The translations under genes and the position numbers were made by a program. Positions 22,982 through 31,742 of a stretch of 33,017 nucleotides of DNA are shown here, one piece after another (within the stretch, counting starts at the first letter, position 1; every line of letters begins with the position of its first letter). This DNA is from an uncultured Acidimicrobiaceae bacterium (lineage in GTDB: Bacteria > Actinomycetota > Acidimicrobiia > Acidimicrobiales > RAAP-2). Location of the stretch: the NCBI GenBank assembly GCA_903849265.1, contig CAININ010000036.1, positions 1 to 33,017 of the forward strand. Direction: 5' to 3'. The notes below the pieces were generated by a model. That model did not search any database. It was not told where the DNA came from and worked only from the letters and a program-made list of their open reading frames with translations.

Positions 22982-23595
22982 CAGACCATTCGCCAGCGCA
23001 GGCCATGTGGGAGCAGCGCTACAGCGTGGACGAGTACGTCTACGGCACCGAACCCAACGGCTTCTTGAGTGAGCACGTGGTCGACCTCCCCGTGGGAGAT
23101 GTCCTCTGCATAGCGGAAGGCGAAGGCCGCAACGCAGTGTTCCTTGCTGGCACGGGTCGCCGGGTGTCGAGCGTCGATCTGACCGAGGCAGGAGTGGCCA
23201 AGACCCTTCGCCTCGCCGATGCTGCTGGTGTGTCGGTCGACGCGGTGGTCGCCGATCTGGCCGACTACGACCTCGGTGTGGGCCGATGGGACGCAATCGT
23301 CTCGATCTTCGCCCATATGCCTTCGACGGTACGGATCGATCTCCACAGGCGAGTCGTGGCAGCGCTTCGTCCTGGCGGTGTGGTCCTGTTGGAGGCCTAT
23401 ACGCCGGACCAGATCGGGCGGGGCACCGGGGGACCGGGTGCAGCGGATCTGATGATGACGATCGAGGGCCTGAAGAGTGAGCTCGACCCGCTCGAGTTCG
23501 TGCACGCCGAAGAACTGGAACGAGAGATCGTCGAAGGGGTCCATCACACGGGCATCGGGTCGGTCGTGCAGGTCATCGCCCGCAAGCAGCAATGA
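22978..23595 (+). CDS. Class I SAM-dependent methyltransferase (TehB/thiopurine-methyltransferase-like)
   Basis: 205 residues from ATG 22978; the longer ORF from 22852 is rejected because it runs over the 51-aa gene. N-terminal MWEQRYSVDEYVYGTEPNGFL is the typical entry of TehB-like methyltransferases. Motif I is VLCIAEGEGRNAVFLA, followed by the acidic SVDLTEAG. VVADLADYDLG and WDAIVSIFAHMP are motifs II and III, and ALRPGGVVLLEAYTPDQIGRGTGGP is the motif V/VI region. Relatives methylate tellurite, selenite or small thiols, so methylation of sulfide or a persulfide-derived thiol is a reasonable guess in this operon. It ends convergently 69 bp from the Ni/Co transporter. Confidence 0.85.
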   Translation: MTDHSPAQAMWEQRYSVDEYVYGTEPNGFLSEHVVDLPVGDVLCIAEGEGRNAVFLAGTGRRVSSVDLTEAGVAKTLRLADAAGVSVDAVVADLADYDLGVGRWDAIVSIFAHMPSTVRIDLHRRVVAALRPGGVVLLEAYTPDQIGRGTGGPGAADLMMTIEGLKSELDPLEFVHAEELEREIVEGVHHTGIGSVVQVIARKQQ

Positions 23596-23664
23596 GTTCC
23601 GCTAGGTGTGCTCGGTCGGCTTGCATCCCAGATCCGTCGTAGTGGAGAGCGGCCTCAGCTGCAG

Positions 23665-24795
23665 TCAGTCGAGTGCAGGCTGTTGCGCGATGGCGTAGGC
23701 CTCGGCAGCCTGCGCCTCCCACTTGCGTTCGACGTCGCCGAAGTGCCAGATGGCGAGGGCGACGATCCACGTGAGCACGAAGATCCCCACGATGTAGAAG
23801 CCCGCTCTGTTGATGTTGAAGGTCTGCAGGAAGCTCCACACTCCGCCGTTCAGGTTCGTCTCCTGCGACACCAGCCCCAAGATCTCGACCGTCCCGATGA
23901 AGAGGGCGATGAACACGGAGAGTCCGGTGATCGTGAGGTTGTAGTAGATCTTCCGGATCGGATTCGAGAACGCCCAGCCGTAGGCGAAGTTCATGAAGCA
24001 GCCATCGATCGTGTCGAACAGGCACATCCCCGCGGCAAACAGGAACGGAAGCGACAAGACGGCATAGAACGGGAGACCGCCGACCACCGCGCTGCCCGCC
24101 AAGACGAGTAGCCCGACCTCGGTGGCGGTATCGAACCCCAGCCCGAAGAGCATGCCGAGCGGGTACATCTTCCACGGTTGGTCGATCTTCTTGGAGTAGC
24201 CGCCGAGGAACCGGCTCATCAGCCCGCGGTTGTCGAGCTGGCGCTCTAGTTCTGCGTCGTCGTACTTCCCCTGGCGCATCTCACGCGTGATCTTGACGAT
24301 GGAGAAGAGGACGACCAGGTTCAGCAGTCCGATCAACAACAAGAACGTCCCCGACACCGACGTGCCGATGATCCCTGTCCACTTGTGCAAGGCGGACGAA
24401 TCGTTCTGCACCGCGCCGTTTAGGGCGCGGATGCCGAAGTTCAAGGCGACAGCAAGAACGAACACGATGCTGGAGTGGCCCAGCGAAAACCAGAATCCGA
24501 CGCTGAGGGGCCGTTCGCCGTCCTGGATGAGCTTGCGGGTCGTGTTGTCGATCGCGGCGATGTGATCGGCGTCGAAGGCGTGGCGCATGCCGAGCGTGTA
24601 GGCCAAGATCCCGGTGCCGAACCCGAAGATCTCGTACTTCGACACGTGGTAGCGCCCGCTGGCCGTCGCCAAGAGCCCCCATCCGACGACATTGAGCACC
24701 ACGATCGTGAGCGCCATGCCGCCGACCTTCGTCCACTCGGCTCGGGTCAGTCCGTTACGGATCTTGACCAGGCGGCCGATGGGGTCCGGTTGCAC
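23665..24795 (-). CDS. NiCoT-family nickel/cobalt transporter (HoxN/NixA type)
   Basis: High-affinity Ni2+/Co2+ uptake permease of the cytoplasmic membrane. The ORF track extends to 25404, but GTG 24795 has GGAGG 6 nt upstream and yields 376 residues. The family signature RHAFDADHIAAIDN is at residues 71-84, with GFWFSLGHSSIVF, LGFDTATEVGLL and AAGMCLFDTIDGCFM following. Eight hydrophobic segments are visible. Which metal is imported cannot be told; a nickel user such as urease or hydrogenase is not in the window. It converges on the sulfur operon, so coregulation is not implied. Confidence 0.93.
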   Translation of the reverse strand: MQPDPIGRLVKIRNGLTRAEWTKVGGMALTIVVLNVVGWGLLATASGRYHVSKYEIFGFGTGILAYTLGMRHAFDADHIAAIDNTTRKLIQDGERPLSVGFWFSLGHSSIVFVLAVALNFGIRALNGAVQNDSSALHKWTGIIGTSVSGTFLLLIGLLNLVVLFSIVKITREMRQGKYDDAELERQLDNRGLMSRFLGGYSKKIDQPWKMYPLGMLFGLGFDTATEVGLLVLAGSAVVGGLPFYAVLSLPFLFAAGMCLFDTIDGCFMNFAYGWAFSNPIRKIYYNLTITGLSVFIALFIGTVEILGLVSQETNLNGGVWSFLQTFNINRAGFYIVGIFVLTWIVALAIWHFGDVERKWEAQAAEAYAIAQQPALD

Positions 24796-24832
24796 GCATG
24801 TCCTCCGTGGTGTGGCGATCGGGCTGACGCTC

Positions 24833-24861
24833 AAAGTAGAGCAAATGCATATGGTTCGCAA
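24833..24861 (-). promoter_or_regulatory. Putative NiCoT promoter with dyad in the spacer
   Basis: On the minus strand TTGCGA, a 17-bp spacer and TACTTT form a good promoter, giving a leader of about 30 nt. The AT-rich spacer holds the dyad CATATG and partly repeated TTGC half-sites. A nickel-responsive repressor site is possible, but I cannot match a known consensus. Confidence 0.5.
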
Positions 24862-25135
24862 TAACGAAGGGCTCCCCCCATCGGTGGGCCGTGGCCAGTT
24901 GGCTAGCGGGGGATGACCGATGTCACGAGGGATCTCCCCGGCCGCAGCAGGGCCTTGACGCGGGGGCCCGGACGGCCCAGCACTCACCGAAACCCCCATT
25001 GCACCCATGGAATTCCGCCGATTTTCCGGCATCATCCCTGGTCTGGACGGGTAACCACATCGGGTCGTGATCCGGGCCATGCTTAGGGGCGCGGTGGGCA
25101 CCTCTCCTTCACACGAGACGCGGGAAACGGGCAGA
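24862..25135. other. Intergenic region between divergent transporter and exported hydrolase
   Basis: About 275 bp without a gene. A small hairpin with a GGGCC/GGCCC stem lies near 24965-24980. I found no clear promoter for the exported hydrolase, and its ATG 25136 has only weak ribosome-binding sequence upstream. Confidence 0.4.
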
Positions 25136-28100
25136 ATGCCGTCCGGAAACGCCTTGACGGCGATGGTCGCAGCGGCACTCGTGGTGGCGCTGACCCTCGT
25201 AGTGGCGCTCTGGCCCGGATCGCGACTGGGTGCTCCGGCAGCGCAGCTCCCCGGGAGCCCGGCAGCTCCCACCGCTGCCGAGATCACCCCCATGTGCAAC
25301 ACGACGACTCCGGCATCGGTCTTGGGGCCGGCCACGAGCCTCCCGGCCAACCCGACCACGACCGTGGTCATGCCCAGCGGAGGGGTCGAGGACTTCACCG
25401 CCACCGCCTCTGCCCTCTACGTGGATACCGGCACCCACCTGGTGACCTACACGTTGTCCGGGACCCAGACGGCCTCGTTTGCCCTGCCCGCCCAGTTCAC
25501 GAACAACTCGGCGTCCACCCCGGTGATCGACCCAGCCGGCAACATCTACCTCTCGTCCTACTACGGCAAGCTCGTCGACAAGTTCTCGCCCGCCGGCGTG
25601 CTGCTCTGGTCGGTGGACCCGCAGGCCGGAAATCCCACCGGCCTGTTCTCTGTCGGTACTGGAAGCGGCTTCCAGCTCGTGGTCAGCCTGGTCCAGAACT
25701 CGGCGTCGAGCGTGATCCTCAACACCGCCAACGGGGCGGTGTCGGGCACCTTCCCCTTGATCGACAATGGCTATGTCACTCAAGAAGCGAACGGCAACCT
25801 GCTCTATTCCGCCAACGGATACATCGAGACGATCTCGCCAGCGGGCAAGGTGCTCTCCACGTTCGGCTCCTCGCGCATAGAGGGCAACGGCGTCCACGCC
25901 GGGTCGGGCACCCAGATCTTCTACCCGGCACAAGCTGCACAGGGGCCCGACGGAACCATCTACACGGCAGACCCGCTCCAGACGGTGGAAGCCACGACCC
26001 CTTCCGGACTCCTCAAGGCCACGACGACCCTCGGCGGACACCTGGCCTTCGGAGGCTGGAACTTCGTGCTCGTGGGTTCGACCTTCTACTACCAGAGCGG
26101 CCCCCCGTTCTCGTCGACCAGTGATGGAATCTCCTCGTTCACGCTCGCCACGCTCCAGACCTACCTGTCTGCGATTCAGGCCCCACCGAACACCCTCGGA
26201 TGGGGTGCCGGACTATCGACGCCGGCTACAGGCAACTACTTCGCTCCGGGCTCTACACCCGCGGTCGTGGCCTCGTTCGACCCCTGGTGGACATCGCTAG
26301 CGCCCAACTTGAAGTTGGCGTATTCGGTCGAGGACACCACATCACTGGATGCAGGAACGATTCCGGCACCGCAAGTGATTTCGCTCCCTACTGGGAGCAC
26401 AGGGCTGGCGTCGATTCCACTGCCCATCCCGTCATTCGACACGGTGCCGGGGCCCTACGAGGTGCGGGCCACCCTCCTCGACGAACGCACGTCGCCACCG
26501 ACCACGCTCGGCACCACGTGCATGCCGTACACAGTGGGGGCTCCCGGGAACAACCTCTCCTTGTCGACGCTGCCATCTGGCGCCGGGTCCGGCGGTCCGG
26601 CCGATCCTCGGGGAGTGGCCCTGAACGCACAGCTCGGACTGAGCGGCTTTCGGAGCACCACCGCTGCCCCCTGGAGCACCATCCTCCCCAAGTGCAACGG
26701 ATCGGCCCCGACTGCGGCGACGTGCGGACCAGCGGCCATGACCTTCGCCAACGCCAGCCAAGATCCGTACAAGGCGGCGTTCTTGGGGGCGAAGAATCAT
26801 GTCGCCTACTGGATGCAGGTCAGCGACGGCGGCCCCGTGTCCACCGCCCTGGTCCACGGTGGATGGTGGCAACAGGACGTAGCTGCACTGGTCGCCCACT
26901 ACGCCAAGGTGCCGGCTGGCTGTGCCAACTGCTCGCCCGTCACTGCGTGGGAGGCCTGGAACGAGTCGAACAACACCGGCTGGGGCAACGGCGGCACCTA
27001 TGTCACATCGGTCTTGGCCCCCTTCCACGCTGCCGTCAAGGCGGCGCTTCCGGGCTCGGCGTCGACCGTGATCGGCGGCTCCACTCTCGAGCCATCGCCG
27101 GGATGGTGGCAGCAGCTGATCGCCGCCGGTGGGCTGGCGGACATGGATGTGGCCGCCATCCATCCTTACGCAGGGTCGAACGGTGCCTACGAAGAGGAAG
27201 GGATGCAGATCCAGGTGCGTCAGCTGCAGGCCCTCCTCGGGGCCAAGCCGCTGTGGTTCACCGAGATCGGCTGGTGGAGCGACGGAGACGTCAACTTCCT
27301 CGGCCAGGCCGACAACGTCGCACGATCCCTGATCTGGCAGAAGGTGCTGGGCATCCCGGTCGAGAGCTACTTCTTCGACGAGGGGTCGTGGGGGAACGAC
27401 GGGATCAGCTTTTCGCTGATCCAGGCCTCGAACGGCGTGGACTACGTGAAGCCGGCTGCGCTCGCCACCATGACCACGTCCGGTGTGCTGGCCGGCCGGC
27501 CCTACCTGTCGATGCCGGCAACGGGTATCCCGCAGTCGTACCAAGCTGACTTCGGCGCCGCGACCGGCGGCACGAACCATGTGACCGCGATATGGACCGA
27601 TGGTCTTCCGGTGACGGGGTCCGTCACCTTGACCGATCCCGGGGGCGCCACCCGAACGATCACCGCGACGAACGAGTTCGGGAGGGCCACGCCCGTGCAG
27701 GCGGCGTCGGGAGCGGCATACAGCCTGCCCCTGTCGGGTCACGTGACGTATCTGACCTATCCGGCCGAGGACACGCTGACCGTGGGCCCGACGGAGGACT
27801 ACGGCACGGACCTGGCTGCTGCCACTGCCGGCGCCACCGCCACGGCCTCCAGCGGAAACGCCACCGCTGCCATCTCCGGGTTCCCGATCGGGTACGGACA
27901 GGGATGGGCATCGGCCAACGGGGACACGTCCCCCTCGCTGACAGTCACCTTGCAGTCCACGTCCACCGTCGATCGCGTCATCGTCGACACGCAGTCGGCC
28001 GGATCCACCGCCCCCAGCGTTCGCAACTACATCGTGTCGGGCAACGTGCCGGGCACGGGCTGGGTGACTCTGGCCACCGAAACAGGACAGCTCCGGGACC

Positions 28101-29185
28101 ACGAGCTCCAGTTCGCATTCGACCCTGTGGCCGTCAGCGCGCTGCGCATCGCCATCACCGAGGTGAACTTCGGGGGGTACTTCGGAGGCGGAATCCCCGC
28201 GTGGTGGCCGTCGACTCAGGGGGAGTACGCCTTTCTGCACGCGTTCCAGGCCTACGGGGGTTCGGGCGGCCCAGCGGTGGTCGCAGGGAGCGGGCTTCCT
28301 CCCCTGCTCACATCGTCGACAACTGGCGGCGGCGGAACCGGTGGAGGGAGCGGGGGTGCCACCACGACCACCGATCCCGGGGTGACGGCAACGAGCGGCG
28401 TCCCGACCTCCACACCCGTGGCGCCAGCGGCTCATGGGGACAGCTACCGGGTGGTCACCTCCGCGGCGCAGGTGGCGACGTTCGGCGCCGGCACGACCTT
28501 CGGCCCTGACGGCGCCCTCGGCCTGAACAAGCCCATCGTCGGCATGGCCACCTACCCGGGCGGGACCGGGTACTGGCTGGTCGGCGCCGACGGCGGCATC
28601 TTCAACTTCGGTGCAGCCGGGTTCCACGGCTCCACGGGGAGTCTGGGGCTCAACGCCCCAATCGTGGGGATGGCGTCCACCACTGATGGCAACGGCTACT
28701 GGCTGGTCGGCGCCGACGGCGGGATCTTTGCCGCTGGAGATGCTTCGTACCTCGGTTCTACCGGCGCCCTCACGCTGAACAAGCCGGTGGTGGGCATGAC
28801 GGCAACCTCCGACGGCAAGGGCTACTGGCTGGTCGCCTCTGACGGCGGCATCTTCGCCTTCGGCGACGCTGGATTCTTCGGTTCGACCGGCGCCCTCCAA
28901 TTGAACAAGCCCATCGTCGGCATGAGCGCCACAGCCGATGGCAAGGGCTACTGGCTGGCCGCCTCTGACGGCGGCATCTTCGCCTTCGGCGATGCCGTGT
29001 TCCACGGCTCCACCGGAGGCCTGCACCTGAACGCCGACATCGTCGGCATGGCTGGCACCTCCGACGGCAAGGGTTACTGGCTCGCCGCTTCTGACGGCGG
29101 CATCTTCGCCTTCGGTGACGCCTCGTACCTGGGATCGGCGCAGGTAGCTTCCAGTCAGCCCGTGGTCGGCATCGCCGCCGGCTAG
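25136..29185 (+). CDS. Exported multidomain glycoside hydrolase (clan GH-A type) with tandem repeat tail
   Basis: 1349 residues from ATG 25136. An N-terminal signal anchor (ALTAMVAAALVVALTLVVALW) is followed by a beta-propeller-like region to about residue 370 (PAGNIYLSSYYGK, GPDGTIYTADPLQTV) and a linker domain. The catalytic part, about 475-800, looks like a TIM barrel: WEAWNESNN gives the acid/base Glu610 after Asn, and LWFTEIGWW gives the nucleophile Glu710, the GH-A arrangement seen in families such as GH5 and GH39. A discoidin-like binding domain follows (about 900-1050), then a Gly/Ser/Thr linker and five 42-residue repeats. It would cut and bind an external polysaccharide; the substrate is not known. 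The exact GH family needs a profile search. Confidence 0.75.
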   Translation: MPSGNALTAMVAAALVVALTLVVALWPGSRLGAPAAQLPGSPAAPTAAEITPMCNTTTPASVLGPATSLPANPTTTVVMPSGGVEDFTATASALYVDTGTHLVTYTLSGTQTASFALPAQFTNNSASTPVIDPAGNIYLSSYYGKLVDKFSPAGVLLWSVDPQAGNPTGLFSVGTGSGFQLVVSLVQNSASSVILNTANGAVSGTFPLIDNGYVTQEANGNLLYSANGYIETISPAGKVLSTFGSSRIEGNGVHAGSGTQIFYPAQAAQGPDGTIYTADPLQTVEATTPSGLLKATTTLGGHLAFGGWNFVLVGSTFYYQSGPPFSSTSDGISSFTLATLQTYLSAIQAPPNTLGWGAGLSTPATGNYFAPGSTPAVVASFDPWWTSLAPNLKLAYSVEDTTSLDAGTIPAPQVISLPTGSTGLASIPLPIPSFDTVPGPYEVRATLLDERTSPPTTLGTTCMPYTVGAPGNNLSLSTLPSGAGSGGPADPRGVALNAQLGLSGFRSTTAAPWSTILPKCNGSAPTAATCGPAAMTFANASQDPYKAAFLGAKNHVAYWMQVSDGGPVSTALVHGGWWQQDVAALVAHYAKVPAGCANCSPVTAWEAWNESNNTGWGNGGTYVTSVLAPFHAAVKAALPGSASTVIGGSTLEPSPGWWQQLIAAGGLADMDVAAIHPYAGSNGAYEEEGMQIQVRQLQALLGAKPLWFTEIGWWSDGDVNFLGQADNVARSLIWQKVLGIPVESYFFDEGSWGNDGISFSLIQASNGVDYVKPAALATMTTSGVLAGRPYLSMPATGIPQSYQADFGAATGGTNHVTAIWTDGLPVTGSVTLTDPGGATRTITATNEFGRATPVQAASGAAYSLPLSGHVTYLTYPAEDTLTVGPTEDYGTDLAAATAGATATASSGNATAAISGFPIGYGQGWASANGDTSPSLTVTLQSTSTVDRVIVDTQSAGSTAPSVRNYIVSGNVPGTGWVTLATETGQLRDHELQFAFDPVAVSALRIAITEVNFGGYFGGGIPAWWPSTQGEYAFLHAFQAYGGSGGPAVVAGSGLPPLLTSSTTGGGGTGGGSGGATTTTDPGVTATSGVPTSTPVAPAAHGDSYRVVTSAAQVATFGAGTTFGPDGALGLNKPIVGMATYPGGTGYWLVGADGGIFNFGAAGFHGSTGSLGLNAPIVGMASTTDGNGYWLVGADGGIFAAGDASYLGSTGALTLNKPVVGMTATSDGKGYWLVASDGGIFAFGDAGFFGSTGALQLNKPIVGMSATADGKGYWLAASDGGIFAFGDAVFHGSTGGLHLNADIVGMAGTSDGKGYWLAASDGGIFAFGDASYLGSAQVASSQPVVGIAAG
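28568..29182 (+). repeat. Five tandem 126-bp coding repeats (42 aa)
   Basis: Units start at 28568, 28694, 28820, 28946 and 29072, in register with codons. Consensus is GYWLxASDGGIFAFGDAxFx, then GSTGxLxLNxPIVGMxxTxDGK. The fifth unit is incomplete and diverged, and a half unit precedes the first. Each unit probably makes one blade or hairpin of a beta-rich structure for wall or glycan contact. Near-identical units could recombine. Confidence 0.9.
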
Positions 29186-29197
29186 CGACACGTTCGC

Positions 29198-29217
29198 CGG
29201 GCGCCCCCGCCCGTTGT
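29198..29217 (+). terminator. Terminator-like hairpin after the exported hydrolase
   Basis: CGGGCG-CCCC-CGCCCG makes a 6-bp stem with a C4 loop, directly followed by TTGTT, 13 nt after the stop codon. Confidence 0.55.
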
Positions 29218-29241
29218 TCCCGGATGGCACTGGGGTAGCCT
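29214..29241 (+). promoter_or_regulatory. Putative promoter of the S15-type hydrolase
   Basis: TTGTTC (29214-29219), a 16-bp spacer and TAGCCT (29236-29241) lie about 50 nt before GTG 29293. The -35 overlaps the end of the preceding terminator. Confidence 0.4.
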
Positions 29242-29292
29242 CGCCTAGCGCGGCGCCTGGTCGCAGCGGTCATCGAGTTCCCGGGGGGTCCT

Positions 29293-31608
29293 GTGCACAG
29301 TCGTCGAACGGTTCCTGTCCTCGTCGCGATCAGCGTCGTGTTCGCAAGCGTGGCGGTGGCCATCGGTGGCACGGCTTCCGCCACCGCCACCACCCTGCCC
29401 GCCCCCACGGCGGCAGCTCCCTTCACCGGGCACGGATCGGTCGGCCAGGCCTATGTCGCCGGTACCACCCCCGGGCAGACGGTGACCCTTGCTGATTCCT
29501 CTGGCCACCCGGTGGGCACGGGCCGCACCGATGCGCTCGGAAGCCTCGTTGTCCGCAACGTGGCCGCCGGTCCCGGGTACACGTTCCGGACCGTCCTCGC
29601 CGGCAAGCAGGCGGCCACCGCTCGGTTCCGGGTCCTTGCCCCCACGGATGTTCCGGCGGCTGGGTTCTATTCCGGCCAGACCTTGCACGTCGGGCTGAAC
29701 TACCTCACCATGCGTGACGGAGTGCGCCTGGCCGCCACCGTGCGCCTCCCGTACGGCAAGACGATGGCCGACGGGCCCTTCCCCACGGTGATCGAAGACT
29801 CCGGCTATGCCATCGCCGGCCCCCACAGCCTGATCGATGCCGTTCTGCACCAGAACGGCGAGACCACGTCAGACCCGCTGCTCCCCTCGGCCTCTACCGC
29901 TGTTGGGTCGCTCGTGGCACCGCTTCTGGGCTTCGCCGCCATCAGCCTGCAGATGCGCGGCACCGGCTGTTCAGGTGGGGCGTTCGACTTGTTCGGTCTG
30001 CCCACCACCTACGACGGGTATGACGCAGTACAGATCGCCGCGTCACAGCCGTGGGTGGCGCACCACAAAGTCGGACTGGTCGGGATCTCCTTTTCGGGCA
30101 TCTCTCAGCTCTTCGTCGCCGGTACCCAACCTCCCGGGCTGGCAGCGGTGGCCCCGATGAGCCTCACCGACGACCTCTACTCGACCGGATTCCCGGGCGG
30201 GATGTTCAACAGCGGGTTCGCCGGGTCATGGCTCCTCGATCGGATCTCTGATGCCAAGCCGGCTCCCGCGGGCGGCCAGATCTATGCCCGGACGCTGATC
30301 CAGCAGGGGGATGCAACGTGCCTGGCCAATCAGGAGCTCCATGGCCAAGCCCAGGATCTGGCATCCATGTTGAAGCAGGCATCTCATCGTGACCCCGGCC
30401 TCTACGACCAGCGGGCTCCGGCTACGTGGGCCGCCAAGACCAAGGTCCCGGTCTTCCTCTCGGGGGCGTTCCAGGACGAGCAGACCGGGGGGCAGTGGCC
30501 CGCCATCATGTCGGCACTCGCCGGGGACCCACGGGTCTGGGCGACGATGATCAACGGGACTCACACCGACTCGCTCGGCCCAGGGACGATCAGCCGGTGG
30601 TTGGAGTTCCTCGACATCTATGTAGCCCAGCAGGTGCCGAAGCAGTCGGCGCTCCTCGACACCCTGGCCCCGCTGCTCTACAGCCAGTTGGCGAGCGCTC
30701 CGTCCGAGACGCCCCCGCCGCTGCAGTACACGGATGCACCGAACGTGGCCGCGGCACGCAAGTCCTTTGAGGCGCAGCCCCGCGTCCGAGTCCTGATGGA
30801 CAACGGCAGCGGAAGCAAGGGCCCTGGTGCCCTCCAGCCGGTGTGGCAGGCCCAGTTCGTCTCCTGGCCGCCGCCTGCTGCCGTGGCCACCACCTTCCAT
30901 CTGGGCTCCGGAGGCACGCTGGTCCGCTCGACGCCCGTCGCGTCGAGCGTTTCCTTCCGGCCGGATCCCACGGCCCGGCCCGCCACCGACTTGCCGAAAG
31001 GCAATGTGTGGGCCGCGCTGCCCCCCTATGTCTGGACACCGGTGACCGGATCGAACGGACTCGGCTTCTCTTCTGCCCCACTAGCGAAGGACGTCACGGT
31101 CATCGGGCCAGCCAGCCTCGATGTTTGGGTACAGAGTTCGGCGGCGGACACCGACCTGCAGACAACCGTGTCCGAGGTGCGGCCCGACGGATCCGAGATG
31201 TTCATCCAGAGCGGCACCCTGCGGGCCAGCGATCGGGCCCTCGACGCGTCCCGGTCGACGGCGACCCATCCGGTGCCGACCTACCTCCTCTCTACGGCGA
31301 AGCCCCTGGCAAAGGGGACGTTCACCAAGGTTCGGGTGCCGATCCTGCCGTTCGCCTACTCGTTCCGAGCCGGATCGCGCATCCGGGTGACGGTGACCGC
31401 TCCAGGGGGTGACCGGCCAGCTTGGGTATTCGACACGGTCCCGACCGGAGGAACCGTCACCGACACGGTCGGTATCGGGGGGTCCACTCCGTCGGCACTC
31501 GTGCTGTCCGTCGTGCCGGGCATCACCCCTCCGGACGCACAACCCGCCTGCCCGTCGCTGCGCGGACAGCCGTGCCGGGCGTACGTCCCGGCCCACAACG
31601 GCGGCTAA
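29293..31608 (+). CDS. Exported S15/CocE-family hydrolase (X-Pro dipeptidyl-peptidase-like)
   Basis: 771 residues from GTG 29293, with a G-rich stretch upstream. A signal peptide (VPVLVAISVVFASVAVAIGGTASA) is followed by an extra N-terminal beta domain of about 90 residues (GQAYVAGTTPGQTVTLADSS). The alpha/beta-hydrolase domain starts at about 125 (LTMRDGVRLAATVRLP). The nucleophile elbow is GISFSG with Ser266. The likely Asp395 is in FLSGAFQDEQTGG and His424 in NGTHTDSLG, giving a full triad. The C-terminal jelly-roll (about 550-750; ASLDVWVQSSAADTDLQTTVSEVRPDG) is the PepX_C domain. Members cleave X-Pro peptides or esters such as cocaine and beta-lactam precursors; the substrate is not clear here. 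Confidence 0.88.
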   Translation: MHSRRTVPVLVAISVVFASVAVAIGGTASATATTLPAPTAAAPFTGHGSVGQAYVAGTTPGQTVTLADSSGHPVGTGRTDALGSLVVRNVAAGPGYTFRTVLAGKQAATARFRVLAPTDVPAAGFYSGQTLHVGLNYLTMRDGVRLAATVRLPYGKTMADGPFPTVIEDSGYAIAGPHSLIDAVLHQNGETTSDPLLPSASTAVGSLVAPLLGFAAISLQMRGTGCSGGAFDLFGLPTTYDGYDAVQIAASQPWVAHHKVGLVGISFSGISQLFVAGTQPPGLAAVAPMSLTDDLYSTGFPGGMFNSGFAGSWLLDRISDAKPAPAGGQIYARTLIQQGDATCLANQELHGQAQDLASMLKQASHRDPGLYDQRAPATWAAKTKVPVFLSGAFQDEQTGGQWPAIMSALAGDPRVWATMINGTHTDSLGPGTISRWLEFLDIYVAQQVPKQSALLDTLAPLLYSQLASAPSETPPPLQYTDAPNVAAARKSFEAQPRVRVLMDNGSGSKGPGALQPVWQAQFVSWPPPAAVATTFHLGSGGTLVRSTPVASSVSFRPDPTARPATDLPKGNVWAALPPYVWTPVTGSNGLGFSSAPLAKDVTVIGPASLDVWVQSSAADTDLQTTVSEVRPDGSEMFIQSGTLRASDRALDASRSTATHPVPTYLLSTAKPLAKGTFTKVRVPILPFAYSFRAGSRIRVTVTAPGGDRPAWVFDTVPTGGTVTDTVGIGGSTPSALVLSVVPGITPPDAQPACPSLRGQPCRAYVPAHNGG

Positions 31609-31730
31609 GGGACTGGTCTGACGGAGATTCGGCGTCGACTCACCAGACGGCGTCCCGGGTCCTCTTGATTCCCGTCCCCGAGCACGGGCGACCGCCTCGG
31701 CCTCACCGGACTGGGGAGGGCTGGCCTGTG

Positions 31731-31736
31731 TAGGGT
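31731..31736 (+). promoter_or_regulatory. Putative -10 of the ECF sigma gene, leaderless
   Basis: TAGGGT is followed by 6 nt and ATG 31743, placing the transcription start at the start codon. GGGGAG, 16 bp and GTT (ending at 31737) also loosely resembles the SigR/SigH promoter (GGAA with GTT), which would allow autoregulation. Confidence 0.5.
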
Positions 31737-31742
31737 TACTCC

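Noticed and set aside
24796-24832. Cobalamin riboswitch before the Ni/Co transporter
   Set aside because: The predicted leader is only about 30 nt, far too short, and has no B12-box-like sequence.
28568-29182. CRISPR-like regular repeats
   Set aside because: The 126-bp periodicity is in frame and encodes a tandem protein repeat; there are no short identical repeats with unique spacers.
26432-29230. 932-aa ORF on the minus strand
   Set aside because: Antisense shadow of the exported hydrolase; lacks any family motif, and the plus-strand frame has clear domains.
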